This document shows positions 9,370 to 18,012 of a stretch of 64,000 nt of DNA, in pieces; position 1 is the first letter of the stretch; every line of letters begins with the position of its first letter. The position numbers were made by a program, and so were the translations under genes. Source of the DNA: Christiangramia flava JLT2011 (lineage in GTDB: Bacteria; Bacteroidota; Bacteroidia; Flavobacteriales; Flavobacteriaceae); assembly GCF_001951155.1 (NCBI RefSeq), contig NZ_CP016359.1:1202001-1266000 (forward strand). The letters run 5' to 3'. The notes beneath the pieces were generated by a model. It saw nothing but the letters and a program-made list of their open reading frames with translations. It ran no database searches and was not told the origin of the DNA.

Positions 9370-9399
9370 AAACCCGTAACAATGTTGCGGGTTTTTTTG
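9370..9399 (+). terminator. Intrinsic terminator after tRNA-Phe (element-borne)
   Basis: AACCCGTAAC at 9371-9380, loop AAT, GTTGCGGGTT at 9384-9393 (one wobble pair), then a T run. It lies inside the element's left end and replaces the terminator that now stands beyond attR. Confidence 0.85.
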
Positions 9400-9438
9400 T
9401 TGATTTTCATTCGTAGCTCGCAATATTATTGACTTCTC

Positions 9439-9460
9439 CTCTAAATTCATTCTCTAAATT
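9439..9460 (+). repeat. Candidate left integrase arm sites (paired 9-mers)
   Basis: CTCTAAATT occurs at 9439-9447 and again at 9452-9460, 13 bases apart, about 75 bases inside attL. A similar pair, CTCCAAATT and CTCCAAAGG, lies just inside attR. Calling them arm-type binding sites is inference. I see no gene in the rest of 9400-9668; the open frame at 9467-9679 has no recognisable feature. Confidence 0.3.
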
Positions 9461-9668
9461 TCCACAGTGTTCAATCCTATAAAAATAGTTCTGCTTCAGA
9501 ATATACTCACGATTCTTTCGCAAGTCCCGCCCAGAAACACTTTACAGAGATCGAGTGGTTTCTGTATTTTCAAATTGGATGATAAAATGAGACCTTGGTG
9601 TATTAAAACATTTTCTCATGACAAACCATTATATTTGGTGGACTTAAAAGCAGAAAAAGTTTTGAAAA

Positions 9669-10748
9669 ATGAGTATTGATCCTACTCAGAAATTAAGCCA
9701 TCAGAAGATTGTTGATGGGTTTCCTGAAAAATACCGGCATACACTAGTAGAGTTATTGGAGACAAAAGAATCAACCGTCGATTTATTAAAATTGCGTGTT
9801 CTAGAATTACCAAATTCAGAGCGAAATGCTTTTATGAGCATTATTGAAAATTTTGTTAGGGATGAAATCTTTAAAACTTACTACAAGGCAAAGTATAAAA
9901 ATCCGAGATCAATTATTAACTTGAAAAGAAATCGCAGCGAAAGCCATTTCGATTATGTGTATCGCTATTTACATGAAAAACCAGAGATATATTCTTACCT
10001 AGAGGATAAGGAAATAGATTTGCTTTCTTATAGGTCTCCCGCTATTACAGAACAAATTGAAGACCCCTATCGTGAATTTGACATTGCTGAGCATTTCTAC
10101 CCCTTTGAATTTCCTCTTACAGATTCTTGGATAAATAGAAAGCAAAATGAGTTCGCTGTGTTGCCTGAAATTTTAAACAACTTTTCATTTTCTAAGACTT
10201 CTCTATCTCTAACCCATTCTTTAGATCCTGATAATTTAGAAAAGTATTCATTCCCAAAAACTTTGATAAATAGACAGTTAGAGTCTGTTTACAGTAATTC
10301 TGATAGGATTAATATAGATCAATCTCTTGAAGATTTTCTTTCTTCACATACAGAGACTTTCCACTATATACAACAGTGCTTATCCCCAGATAGCTTTAAT
10401 GCGTTACTATTTAACAGTTTTAATTTCAAAAACAATGATACTAATCTCAGATTTTTGAATATTTCATTAAAAAGTGGTGTAACCTTAAAATTGTTCAGAC
10501 ACTACTTATTTAAATTATATGAAGACTTGGATATTGAAAAGCCGAAAATTGGTTTTATACAATTTATTAACTTTCATTATGCCCGTAAAACTTTGAGCAA
10601 AACATTGAATGTTAACAAAAGTCTTGAAGACCAGAAATCAATTTTGGAAACACATTATAATAATACTGCAAAAAATACCGTATCACTTATTACAGCGGAA
10701 CTAAAGAAAGCTCAAAAAAAAGCGAACATTTTTGATTTCCAGGGTTAA
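9669..10748 (+). CDS. Element-encoded protein of unknown function (359 aa)
   Basis: A soluble, charged protein of 359 residues, mostly helical in character, without signal peptide, membrane segment or recognised catalytic motif. It begins with ATG at 9669 and is the first gene of the element next to attL. The C terminus is lysine-rich (ELKKAQKKANIFDF). It is separated by 109 bases from the HTH gene, with a repeated TACG array between them, so it may be a separate unit. I do not recognise the family. Confidence 0.6.
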   Translation: MSIDPTQKLSHQKIVDGFPEKYRHTLVELLETKESTVDLLKLRVLELPNSERNAFMSIIENFVRDEIFKTYYKAKYKNPRSIINLKRNRSESHFDYVYRYLHEKPEIYSYLEDKEIDLLSYRSPAITEQIEDPYREFDIAEHFYPFEFPLTDSWINRKQNEFAVLPEILNNFSFSKTSLSLTHSLDPDNLEKYSFPKTLINRQLESVYSNSDRINIDQSLEDFLSSHTETFHYIQQCLSPDSFNALLFNSFNFKNNDTNLRFLNISLKSGVTLKLFRHYLFKLYEDLDIEKPKIGFIQFINFHYARKTLSKTLNVNKSLEDQKSILETHYNNTAKNTVSLITAELKKAQKKANIFDFQG

Positions 10749-10754
10749 ATAATT

Positions 10755-10788
10755 TACGCATTCTACGCACAATACGTAGTTCTCTACG
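10755..10788. promoter_or_regulatory. TACG repeat array, candidate operator
   Basis: Four TACG cores start at 10755, 10764, 10773 and 10785 (steps 9, 9 and 12), as TACGCATTC, TACGCACAA, TACGTAGTT and TACGTCGAT. A promoter-like TATACTTG follows at 10827-10834 (one mismatch to TAnnTTTG), 24 bases before the HTH gene's start. The array may bind a regulator of the replication module. The 9-mer TACGCACAA recurs in the nested hairpin at 17195-17203. Confidence 0.35.
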
Positions 10789-10857
10789 TCGATCTTAACA
10801 CCTCTAATTTAGCGGGCTATACTCTATATACTTGCATCATTAATTCAAAATTAGTTA

Positions 10858-11169
10858 ATGATGTTTACAGAAAAATTAAGTTACCACTCTTCTCAATTAT
10901 TTGAGATTTTCAGAAGAGAGCTTCGGGAAGAAATCAATTCTTCAGTAGGCTCAGCACTACAACAGTTCAAACCTGCAAATCCTTCCTCTCAGGAAGAAGG
11001 TTTCATTAATATCAAGCAGGTCTGTTCAATCTTTAAAATTTCCAAAAGCCAGGTTTACAATCTGAGAAGAGAACACAAGAATTTTCCTTATCACCAAATT
11101 GGAAAAGCTGTTCGCTACAAGCAATCGGAAATAGAATCATTTCTAAAATCTGTTCAAGATGGAAAATAG
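10858..11169 (+). CDS. MerR/excisionase-like helix-turn-helix protein
   Basis: A 103-residue protein whose C-terminal half is an HTH_17/excisionase-type DNA-binding domain: FINIKQVCSIFKISKSQVYNLRR, then HQIGKAVRYKQSEIESFLKS. The N-terminal half is helical. ATG codons at 10858 and 10861 are both possible. Its 3' end overlaps the primase-helicase start by 11 bases, so it leads the replication operon. It could act as recombination directionality factor, regulator or replication accessory; the sequence does not decide. Confidence 0.75.
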   Translation: MMFTEKLSYHSSQLFEIFRRELREEINSSVGSALQQFKPANPSSQEEGFINIKQVCSIFKISKSQVYNLRREHKNFPYHQIGKAVRYKQSEIESFLKSVQDGK

Positions 11170-12739
11170 AATTGATGTTCGAAAATTTTTAGCGGCCAAC
11201 GAGTTCATTGACCAGATGCGAAAACAAAATCTGGTCTTTTGGACTTTCAAGAAAGAAAGAATTGTTCTTCTTTATTATACCCTGATACAATTTCTAAATG
11301 TCCGGGTAGGAATTTATCTCTGTGATATTTTTGGCAACACTCACCTTTGTCAAGTTTCAGGCAATATTATTCGGGTAATTGATGGCACCGAGCTCAGGAA
11401 AATACTTGTTCAATATGTCGAAAAGCATTTTCCAAAGAATTCCAAGGAGATCACTGCTTCTGAAATATTAAACTTGATCACTGAAACAAGTCGGTACTCT
11501 TTAGAAAAGAATGCACTGGATTTTCTTCCTCACATTGAAGGGATAACCAAACATGACAGTAAGGAGGCTTGTTTTTTCTTCTACCAAAACTGCATAATAA
11601 AGACAACTGCAGACAGCGTTGAGGAGATCGCCTACACCGTCTTTGAAAACAAGGTTTTTGAGGGCAGCATTATCCCAAGAAGATACCGTAGAAAACTACA
11701 ACGTAAGCGAGGGGAATTTAAGCAGTTCGTTTGGAATCTGTGTGGCAGGGAGCGCATGCGATACCTATCTCTGATGGCTGCTATCGGGTATTTATTACAT
11801 CAATATAAAGACCCGGCCAATCCCAAGATTATTGTTTTGATAGACCAGATCATTGGTGAAGAAGAAACCCATAATGGCGGTACAGGAAAGAGTCTGCTAT
11901 TTAAGGCCCTATCATACATGCGTAACATGGTAGAGCTCAGTGGAAAAAAGAAAGGTTCTCCCCGATTTCTTATGCAACGGGTTGATGCTTTCACTGATAT
12001 CATTTTAGTCAACGATGTAGGACGGCATGAATCTATCGAAAACTGGTATAACTACAGTGCGGATGACTTCACCATTGAAAGGAAATATAAGACAGAAGTA
12101 GTCATTCCTGCAAGCCTGTCTCCCAAGATTTGTATGACAACCAACCACATGATCAAGCGTCCTGAAGGCAACAGTTCTGAAAGGCGGTTACAAGAATATG
12201 AAGTGTCAGATTACTATGGCGCAGATCATAATCCCAAGGAGGAATTCGGACACAGTCTTTTTTATGATTGGGACCAGCTACAATGGCAGCTTTTTGATCA
12301 GTTTATGATACAGTGCATTCAGGTGTATTTAAAGCACGGATTGATTGCCCCACCAAAGATCAACATTGAAAAAAGAAAACTACTATTGGAGGTTGGGGTC
12401 GAGCTTAAGGAATTCCTTGACGAAAAAATAGAACAAGGACAAATCAAATTTCACAAGAAAGACACATTTGATGAGTTCCGAAAGGGAGGATTTGTAGATG
12501 CCCGGTATGTTCCTCGCAGGAACAATTTCACTCGGAGGGTCAAGAAGTATATGGAGTACAATCATATCCCCTACCGTGAGGTTCCTGCAGACAAAAAACT
12601 TTACATAGAAATCATCACCGATAGGACTGTTCAGAAAGAATCAGTGAAGTCGCTAAAAGACTTTGATATAGACTATAAGCTTGTTGATACTGACAATAAA
12701 ATCACTCGAATGTTTAAACAATTAAATCAAGAAAAATGA
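11159..12739 (+). CDS. Primase-helicase-like protein, SF3/D5 type (DUF5906-like)
   Basis: A 526-residue replication protein. An ATPase core in the second half shows Walker A GGTGKSLLFKAL, a Walker B-like ILVNDVGRHES, and the sensor-like KICMTTNHMIKRPEGNSSERR typical of superfamily 3 (D5, phage/plasmid) helicases. The N-terminal 200 residues lack a clear primase active site. The C-terminal tail is basic. It overlaps the HTH gene upstream and the exonuclease gene downstream by 4 bases (ATGA). It probably unwinds DNA for the element's own replication together with the adjacent family A polymerase. Confidence 0.8.
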   Translation: MENRIDVRKFLAANEFIDQMRKQNLVFWTFKKERIVLLYYTLIQFLNVRVGIYLCDIFGNTHLCQVSGNIIRVIDGTELRKILVQYVEKHFPKNSKEITASEILNLITETSRYSLEKNALDFLPHIEGITKHDSKEACFFFYQNCIIKTTADSVEEIAYTVFENKVFEGSIIPRRYRRKLQRKRGEFKQFVWNLCGRERMRYLSLMAAIGYLLHQYKDPANPKIIVLIDQIIGEEETHNGGTGKSLLFKALSYMRNMVELSGKKKGSPRFLMQRVDAFTDIILVNDVGRHESIENWYNYSADDFTIERKYKTEVVIPASLSPKICMTTNHMIKRPEGNSSERRLQEYEVSDYYGADHNPKEEFGHSLFYDWDQLQWQLFDQFMIQCIQVYLKHGLIAPPKINIEKRKLLLEVGVELKEFLDEKIEQGQIKFHKKDTFDEFRKGGFVDARYVPRRNNFTRRVKKYMEYNHIPYREVPADKKLYIEIITDRTVQKESVKSLKDFDIDYKLVDTDNKITRMFKQLNQEK

Positions 12740-13116
12740 AACAAATATGTTTTGACTTAGAAACCACAGGCTTGGATGTACATACCTGTAGGATACTTGG
12801 AATAGCCTTATGCATAGAACCTTATAAAGCCTTCTATGTAAGTCTTCCTGAAGATAAAAAAAGATCAAATGAAATACTTAAGAGGTTACAGCCAATTTTT
12901 GAAGACCAGACAATAACTAAGATCGGTCATAATCTGAAGTTCGATATCAATGTCCTTCGTTCCCGTGGAATTGAAGTAAACGGACCGATCATCGATACGA
13001 TGGTTATGGATTATGTATGTAGACCTGATGATAAAAAACACGGCTTGAAGCACCTTTCCTTATTACACTTGAACTATCAGCAACTAACTTTTAAAGACAT
13101 AGCAAATGAAAAATAA
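12736..13116 (+). CDS. Family A DNA polymerase, 3'-5' exonuclease part (first frame)
   Basis: A 126-residue product with the DnaQ-like exonuclease fold of DNA polymerase I. Exo I is DLETTGLD at residues 6-13 and Exo II is IGHNLKFDINVL. The frame stops in the middle of the fold, right after KHLSLLHLNYQQLTFKDIANEK. The missing Exo III motif (YACEDVDQT) is encoded in the next frame. It therefore cannot be a complete exonuclease alone. Either a frameshift has split one gene, or the two chains assemble. The stop overlaps the next ORF by 11 bases around an A-rich tract. Confidence 0.8.
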   Translation: MKQICFDLETTGLDVHTCRILGIALCIEPYKAFYVSLPEDKKRSNEILKRLQPIFEDQTITKIGHNLKFDINVLRSRGIEVNGPIIDTMVMDYVCRPDDKKHGLKHLSLLHLNYQQLTFKDIANEK

Positions 13117-14470
13117 AAACAAATTAACACTTGAAGGAGTCGATCCTAAAATAGTAACCAATTACGCTTGTGAAGATGTAGACCAGACATTGCAACTACG
13201 TAACCATCTTCAACCAATCATCGATAAATACAAACTCAATACCCCGTGTCAGTTAGACTTTGAGGTAGTCAAGGTTTTGGCTTCAATGGAATATAACGGG
13301 GTATGTATTGACAAAAATGAGCTGGAGAAAATTGAGAGAAAGGTTGTCAACGGTATTGCAGAAGCAAAAGCTACTATCGAAAAATTCACCAAAGGAGAAG
13401 TCAATTTAGCCTCATCTTCTCAAATTAGTTCATTCCTATTTGAACAGCTCCACCTCAATCCTATAGGCGGGAAGGGCAAGAGTGGGCACTACAGTGTATC
13501 AAAGAATGTACTGACTAAGTTGGTAGGGGAACACGAAATAATAAGTGCCCTACTCGATTACCGTGCATTAACTAAGGTAAAAAGCACTTTTATTAAGGCT
13601 TTAAAAGCGACCCATCCAAAGACAGGCAGGCTGCATACTTCATTCAATTTAACAGTGACCTCAACAGGACGGTTAAGTAGTTCTAAGCCTAATTTGCAAA
13701 ACATTCCTTCCAGGTCGGTAGGGAAACAACTTAGGGCTGTTTTTGTTCCGCCTACGGGTCATGTGTTTATCGGTGCTGATTACTCAAACATTGAATTGCG
13801 GGTTGCTGCTCATCTAAGCCAGGATAAAAATATGCTGAATTCCTATAGAACTGGAGTTGATGTTCATTCCCTTACAGCGAGTAAAATCTTCAATGTAGAT
13901 GATATTGAGAAGGTAAGCAAACCACAAAGGGATGTAGCCAAGACTGTTAATTTTGGTTTGCTCTATGGTATGACCGCTCAAGGACTTTCTGAGAGACTTT
14001 CCAGAGAGGAGGATTATTACTCTCCTGAGCAGTGTCAACAATTTATCAATGATTTCTTCGAACTATACGAAGGCGTAGCAAAGTTTAGAGACGAGCTTAT
14101 TGAAAGGGCAACGATCAAAGGCTATGCAGAAACTATGATTGGCCGTAGAAGACCACTTCCAGAATTACAATCAAACGACACTTCTAAAAGGGAGGCAGGG
14201 AAACGCAAGGCACTCAACACTCCTATCCAAGGTACTGCAGCTGACATCCTCAAAACAGCGATGGTCAATATTTATAATAGGATACAAAACGAAGACTTAA
14301 AATCCAAGATGCTCCTTCAGGTACATGATGAGTTACTTATCGAAGTGCCTACGGGCGAAAAGGAGTTAATGGAAAAATTGGTTAAGCAAGAAATGAAGAA
14401 CGCTGTATCACTATCAATCCCTTTAGAAGTAGAACTCAAGGTCGGCCAGACCTGGCAAGAAGTTCACTAA
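13106..14470 (+). CDS. Family A DNA polymerase, polymerase part (second frame)
   Basis: A 454-residue product. It starts with the end of the exonuclease domain (Exo III YACEDVDQT near residue 18) and continues into a full Pol I-type polymerase: TSTGRLSSSKPNLQNIP, motif A DYSNIELRVAAHLSQD, motif B/O-helix RDVAKTVNFGLLYG, and motif C VHDELLIEV. All the catalytic acidic residues expected for motifs A and C are present. It lacks the 5' nuclease domain, as is common in phage-like enzymes. Fused with the preceding frame it would be about 580 residues. It most likely replicates the element. The ATG at 13106 could allow independent, coupled translation. Confidence 0.88.
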   Translation: MKNKNKLTLEGVDPKIVTNYACEDVDQTLQLRNHLQPIIDKYKLNTPCQLDFEVVKVLASMEYNGVCIDKNELEKIERKVVNGIAEAKATIEKFTKGEVNLASSSQISSFLFEQLHLNPIGGKGKSGHYSVSKNVLTKLVGEHEIISALLDYRALTKVKSTFIKALKATHPKTGRLHTSFNLTVTSTGRLSSSKPNLQNIPSRSVGKQLRAVFVPPTGHVFIGADYSNIELRVAAHLSQDKNMLNSYRTGVDVHSLTASKIFNVDDIEKVSKPQRDVAKTVNFGLLYGMTAQGLSERLSREEDYYSPEQCQQFINDFFELYEGVAKFRDELIERATIKGYAETMIGRRRPLPELQSNDTSKREAGKRKALNTPIQGTAADILKTAMVNIYNRIQNEDLKSKMLLQVHDELLIEVPTGEKELMEKLVKQEMKNAVSLSIPLEVELKVGQTWQEVH

Positions 14471-14508
14471 TCCCATAAACTAAATCTTAATTTTTAATAC
14501 ACACAACT

Positions 14509-15462
14509 ATGTTACAATCAGATTATTTTCACGTAGAACTTTCAGAGGTTAACCAGGTAAATACAAGTTATCTCAAACCGCACCCAACCATTAAAAATCG
14601 GTACAAACTCAGTCTTTCTAAAGGTAGCTTCAATGGGAGGCGTTACTACGGAGATAACATAGACATCTACTATGGGAATGATAGGTTGAATATAAAATCC
14701 AGCCTCCCTTACCTTAGGAATGGACACAACCTTGTTGCCTTTAGTACTAGCGATGTTCAAGTTACCTTCCAAGACCTTTCTGAAATTCTTGAAGTGGATT
14801 TATTTAAAGCAAAAATTAAAAACCGTGAATATGCCATACTTCAGAAATCGAAGCTTCGATTTAAACAGCTGAAGAGGTTGATAGGAGGTGTGGAAGGAAT
14901 GGAATTACTTAAGAAAACTCCTCACTTGTTAATGTTTGGCAACTCCAAACTGAAATGTAAAATCTACGAAGTTGCTCCAAATTTGAAGGGTAAAGTAGAT
15001 CGATCAATAACGGGTAGATTTCCTTGGGAAGCTGCAAAAGATATAGTCAAGGTAGAATTACACTTCAATAGATCCCAGAGCGATTGTTTGTTGGATTATT
15101 TAACAACGGAGATTGAGCATGACAGGGAAATTTTACTTCAATATCTGCAAGATAAAATATCAATATGCCCCATCGGAACAAAGGGAACCACTTATCCAGA
15201 TATTCTTTTTATGGCCTTAATTAATATCGGATGGAACCATTGCTCTTATGAGGTTGTCTTTAGCGAGATCCAAAAGCAGATCGATTTAGCAGACCTTACT
15301 CCAAGTCAAAAATCAGCAAGAAGAAAATCACTTCTGAAGAAAGTGAGTGAAATGAAGTCTTTAGAACATAATTCTCTCATGGATTTTCTCGAACCTCCGG
15401 AGGATTTTAAAGCCTTATCGATGACCTTCCCAAAAGATAACTGTTTAATATCAGAATTGTAA
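14509..15462 (+). CDS. Unknown element protein, weakly like plasmid/phage Rep proteins
   Basis: A 317-residue protein. The N-terminal third (KNRYKLSLSKGSFNGRRYYG, NIKSSLPYLRNGHNLVAFS) has the cadence of replication-initiation proteins of Bacteroidetes plasmids and filamentous phages, where SSLPK-x-GNN-like segments are common. The central part has VKVELHFNRSQSDCLLDYL. I see no clear HUH motif, so a nicking function is not supported. It lies 38 bases after the polymerase and 4 bases before the integrase, in the same transcription unit. A Rep-like role is a guess. Confidence 0.5.
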   Translation: MLQSDYFHVELSEVNQVNTSYLKPHPTIKNRYKLSLSKGSFNGRRYYGDNIDIYYGNDRLNIKSSLPYLRNGHNLVAFSTSDVQVTFQDLSEILEVDLFKAKIKNREYAILQKSKLRFKQLKRLIGGVEGMELLKKTPHLLMFGNSKLKCKIYEVAPNLKGKVDRSITGRFPWEAAKDIVKVELHFNRSQSDCLLDYLTTEIEHDREILLQYLQDKISICPIGTKGTTYPDILFMALINIGWNHCSYEVVFSEIQKQIDLADLTPSQKSARRKSLLKKVSEMKSLEHNSLMDFLEPPEDFKALSMTFPKDNCLISEL

Positions 15463-15466
15463 TACC

Positions 15467-16717
15467 ATGCCAACACTAAAATATACACTTATACAGACCG
15501 TCAAACAAAGAGAAAGAAAATCAAAGGAGGCTCAGTTATTCCTTAGATATTCCCATAGAAGTAAAAATGTTCATTTTTACACCAAAAAAATTGTTCATAA
15601 GGATTGTTGGGATAAGAAGAATCAACGCTTTAAGCGAAAATATCCTGGGTATCTAAAGGGTAATGTATACCTCAACACCTACTACCAGAAAGTAGAAGAC
15701 ATTGTGAACACTGCTTTTATAGAGGAGATTGATCCTACTGTTTCTTATGTCAAAGATCAGTTTCAAGGCAGATATAAATCCAAAACCGTGATACAAAATT
15801 TATCCTTCTGGGACTTTGTAAATGAGAAGTTCATGCCTAATGCACGGAAACGTTTAACCAAAAACACTTTAAAGTCTTATAAAACCAGTATCAAGAACCT
15901 TCAAAAATATGAGAGACATGCGCGAGTTAAGTTAGACTGGCATAATATTGATATGGATTTCTATTATGATTATCAGGATTACTACTTGAACTTTCTTGAT
16001 CTTAAAATGAACGGCGTAGGTAAGATTATCAAACTATTGAAAACCATCTTAAATGATGCAACCGATCAAGGGTACAATACAAACAAGACCTATAAATCAA
16101 AGAATTTTAAAGTTCTCAAAGAGGATGTCGATAATATATACCTCAACGAGGAAGAACTTAGGACCCTCCTTGACTTAGACTTCTCCAACTCGAAGAAATT
16201 AGAAAAGGTTCGTGATTTATTTGTGGTTGGTTGCTATACAGGAGTTCGCTTTAGTGATCTTGGTCAAATAAATTATCAGAATATTCAAGGTGAGTATATT
16301 CGTATTAAAACTCAAAAAACTGGTAAGGATGTAGTTATTCCAATCCTTTCTGAGATCCGACCAATTATCGATAAGTACCAAGGTAATCTGCCCAAACCTT
16401 ACACCAACCAAGTAATGAACCGATACTTAAAGGAGTTGGGAGAGCTCGCAGAGATTGATGGTGACTTTAATACTTACACTAACAAAGGAACTCAGCGGTT
16501 GAAAAACACATTTAAGAAATGGGAAATGATATCAACCCATACTGCCCGAAGGTCATTTGCCACCAATATGTATCTCAGAAAATGGGATGCAATATCTATA
16601 ATGAAAATTACAGGGCATTCCAGCGAGAAGGTCTTTATGAACTATATAAAGGTTTCTCAGGAAGAGAATGCCAAAAGAATTCTTGAACTAAATAAAAACC
16701 GTAACAATGAAAACTAG
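15467..16717 (+). CDS. Tyrosine-recombinase integrase
   Basis: A 416-residue site-specific integrase. The N-terminal arm-binding and SAM-like core-binding regions (about 1-210) resemble those of Bacteroidetes element integrases. The catalytic domain carries Arg in CYTGVRFSDL, Lys in TQKTGKDVV, His-x-x-Arg in HTARRSFATNMY, His in ITGHSSEKV and the nucleophilic Tyr in MNYIKVSQEE. The full set indicates an active enzyme. It presumably recombines the 14-bp tRNA-Phe core found at both element ends. It lies unusually far (6 kb) inside attL, at the end of the replication operon. Confidence 0.93.
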   Translation: MPTLKYTLIQTVKQRERKSKEAQLFLRYSHRSKNVHFYTKKIVHKDCWDKKNQRFKRKYPGYLKGNVYLNTYYQKVEDIVNTAFIEEIDPTVSYVKDQFQGRYKSKTVIQNLSFWDFVNEKFMPNARKRLTKNTLKSYKTSIKNLQKYERHARVKLDWHNIDMDFYYDYQDYYLNFLDLKMNGVGKIIKLLKTILNDATDQGYNTNKTYKSKNFKVLKEDVDNIYLNEEELRTLLDLDFSNSKKLEKVRDLFVVGCYTGVRFSDLGQINYQNIQGEYIRIKTQKTGKDVVIPILSEIRPIIDKYQGNLPKPYTNQVMNRYLKELGELAEIDGDFNTYTNKGTQRLKNTFKKWEMISTHTARRSFATNMYLRKWDAISIMKITGHSSEKVFMNYIKVSQEENAKRILELNKNRNNEN

Positions 16718-17054
16718 TGAAATTTTAAAAATTGTAGGTGACCGTATTGATAATATGGGAACTAAAGGAGTGTATTACCCTCGAAGAATTAAACCAAAGT
16801 GGAAATCATTGAAGTCAGAAAAGGAAAAAATGCAGTTGTTTGAAAAATTGGTTTCAAGTCCGGAGCCATCAATTGGATTTCGAAGTTTGGTTAGAAAGAA
16901 CTTATGCTCTAAAACCTTAGAGGCTATTCTTTTTGAAAACCCTGAGATTGAAAAGAGCTTCCAGACAAAAGATGTCTTGGATATCTGTAAAAAGAAATTC
17001 ATCAAATACAAAAACGGAGAAGCTTTCCTCAAACAAATGGAAGCTTCTAAGTAG
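16707..17054 (+). CDS. Small element protein of unknown function
   Basis: A 115-residue basic protein (many Lys and Arg, for example YYPRRIKPKWKSLKSEKEK) that overlaps the integrase end by 11 bases and is therefore probably co-translated with it. It has no HTH or membrane segment that I can identify. Position and charge suggest a DNA-binding accessory such as a recombination helper, but this is inference. Confidence 0.55.
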   Translation: MKTSEILKIVGDRIDNMGTKGVYYPRRIKPKWKSLKSEKEKMQLFEKLVSSPEPSIGFRSLVRKNLCSKTLEAILFENPEIEKSFQTKDVLDICKKKFIKYKNGEAFLKQMEASK

Positions 17055-17167
17055 TTTAAATGGCTGAATTTACGTTCAGCCTTTTGTTTTAATAGCTTTT
17101 AAAATAGTTTACTACATTTACTGTCAGAAAATATTGAAAATAAGTAATAGCGTTAGCTATTTATACT

Positions 17168-17281
17168 TGTAGTTGAAAACCGCCAATTTTTAAATACGCA
17201 CAAGTTAGATAGACCAACGCTCACGCTTCGGCGTGGGCTGTGTTTATTTGTGCGTGGGTATCTGGCGGTACCTCAACTACA
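17168..17281. other. Nested hairpin of 114 nt, structured RNA or ssDNA site
   Basis: Four collinear inverted pairs are nested around one centre: TGTAGTTGA (17168-17176) with TCAACTACA (17273-17281), ACCGCCA (17179-17185) with TGGCGGT (17263-17269), ACGCACAA (17196-17203) with TTGTGCGT (17248-17255), and CACGC (17222-17226) with GCGTG (17231-17235) closing a TTCG tetraloop. Such order is not expected by chance in this AT-rich stretch. It occupies most of the gap between the 115-aa gene and the 174-aa gene. Possible roles are a non-coding RNA, an oriT or a single-strand initiation site. Confidence 0.65.
17253..17270 (+). repeat. 18-bp motif, copy 1
   Basis: CGTGGGTATCTGGCGGTA forms part of the right arm of the nested hairpin. 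It matches 16 of 18 bases of the copy at 18013-18030. The two copies flank the 174-aa gene. Confidence 0.55.
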
Positions 17282-17351
17282 GTAAGCTGCAGTTCCACGC
17301 TTTTTTCTTTTATGAACTTCTATTTGGGACTGGTAGTTTAAAAATGCAACT

Positions 17352-17876
17352 ATGAAAACCAGTCAATTTTCGATTCTGTTATTAATTGGAATACTACTTA
17401 CTGCTTTTATAACCAATCCAGATAGAAAAAAACACTCGGAGAAAGCTACAGAAATATTGTTCGATGTGAATGAAGATGATGAAAACTACGGTATTCTAGG
17501 AGGTTTGATAGGCAGTTTCGCTACAAGTACTATTGAAGGTAACATCAAAATTAAAGACTATTACCTATTCTCTAAGTCTTATATCTATTCCCCATCACGA
17601 AATAAGAAACTGGATTTGGGGTTAGGCTTTTTAGGAAAAGTAATACCTCTTTCGGATTATACTGATGTTCAAAAATACTTAGATGAAGGCACCAAAAATT
17701 TGGAAAATAGAAGTGAGGAAGTTTCAATTTATGAAAAACAAAATGAGGAAACTGGAGACTCTAAACCTGATTTAAATCAAGATAAAGAGGCTTCACCTGA
17801 GAGAATGATTGACAAAGAAAAGCAAGATGCCATACTAAATTCAATCTTGGGCAAACCTGAAGACTCTCAATACTAA
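17352..17876 (+). CDS. Exported or membrane-anchored protein of unknown function
   Basis: A 174-residue protein with an N-terminal hydrophobic segment (about residues 6-21, SILLLIGILLTAFITNP) that could be a signal peptide or anchor. A small conserved-looking core follows (ENYGILGGLIGSF ... IKDYYLFSKSYIY ... KKLDLGLGFLGKVI), then an acidic, glutamate-rich tail (about 110-174). The N-terminal NP motif followed by the FSKSYIY stretch is somewhat like DUF4359 proteins; this is a weak match by eye. It is flanked by the two copies of the 18-bp motif. Confidence 0.6.
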   Translation: MKTSQFSILLLIGILLTAFITNPDRKKHSEKATEILFDVNEDDENYGILGGLIGSFATSTIEGNIKIKDYYLFSKSYIYSPSRNKKLDLGLGFLGKVIPLSDYTDVQKYLDEGTKNLENRSEEVSIYEKQNEETGDSKPDLNQDKEASPERMIDKEKQDAILNSILGKPEDSQY

Positions 17877-17897
17877 ACAAGCTTCTGAATTGATAAA

Positions 17898-17950
17898 AAG
17901 TTTCTTTCAGTGTCTTTTTTTATTATAGAGGAACACACTCAAAGAAACTT
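17898..17950. repeat. 16-nt inverted repeat (hairpin)
   Basis: AAGTTTCTTTCAGTGT at 17898-17913 and ACACTCAAAGAAACTT at 17935-17950 pair at 15 of 16 positions around a 21-nt T-rich loop. It starts 22 bases after the 174-aa gene, so it may terminate transcription, although no T run follows the stem. Confidence 0.55.
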
Positions 17951-18012
17951 GGGCTGGTTAGCTTACTAAAGAAATACGACGTAACCTCTTCGCAAGATTG
18001 CATTTATAAATA

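Noticed and set aside
9467..9679. A 70-residue frame at the left end of the element
   Set aside because: It starts with GTG, shows no recognisable motif and overlaps the next gene. It crosses the candidate promoter region of that gene.
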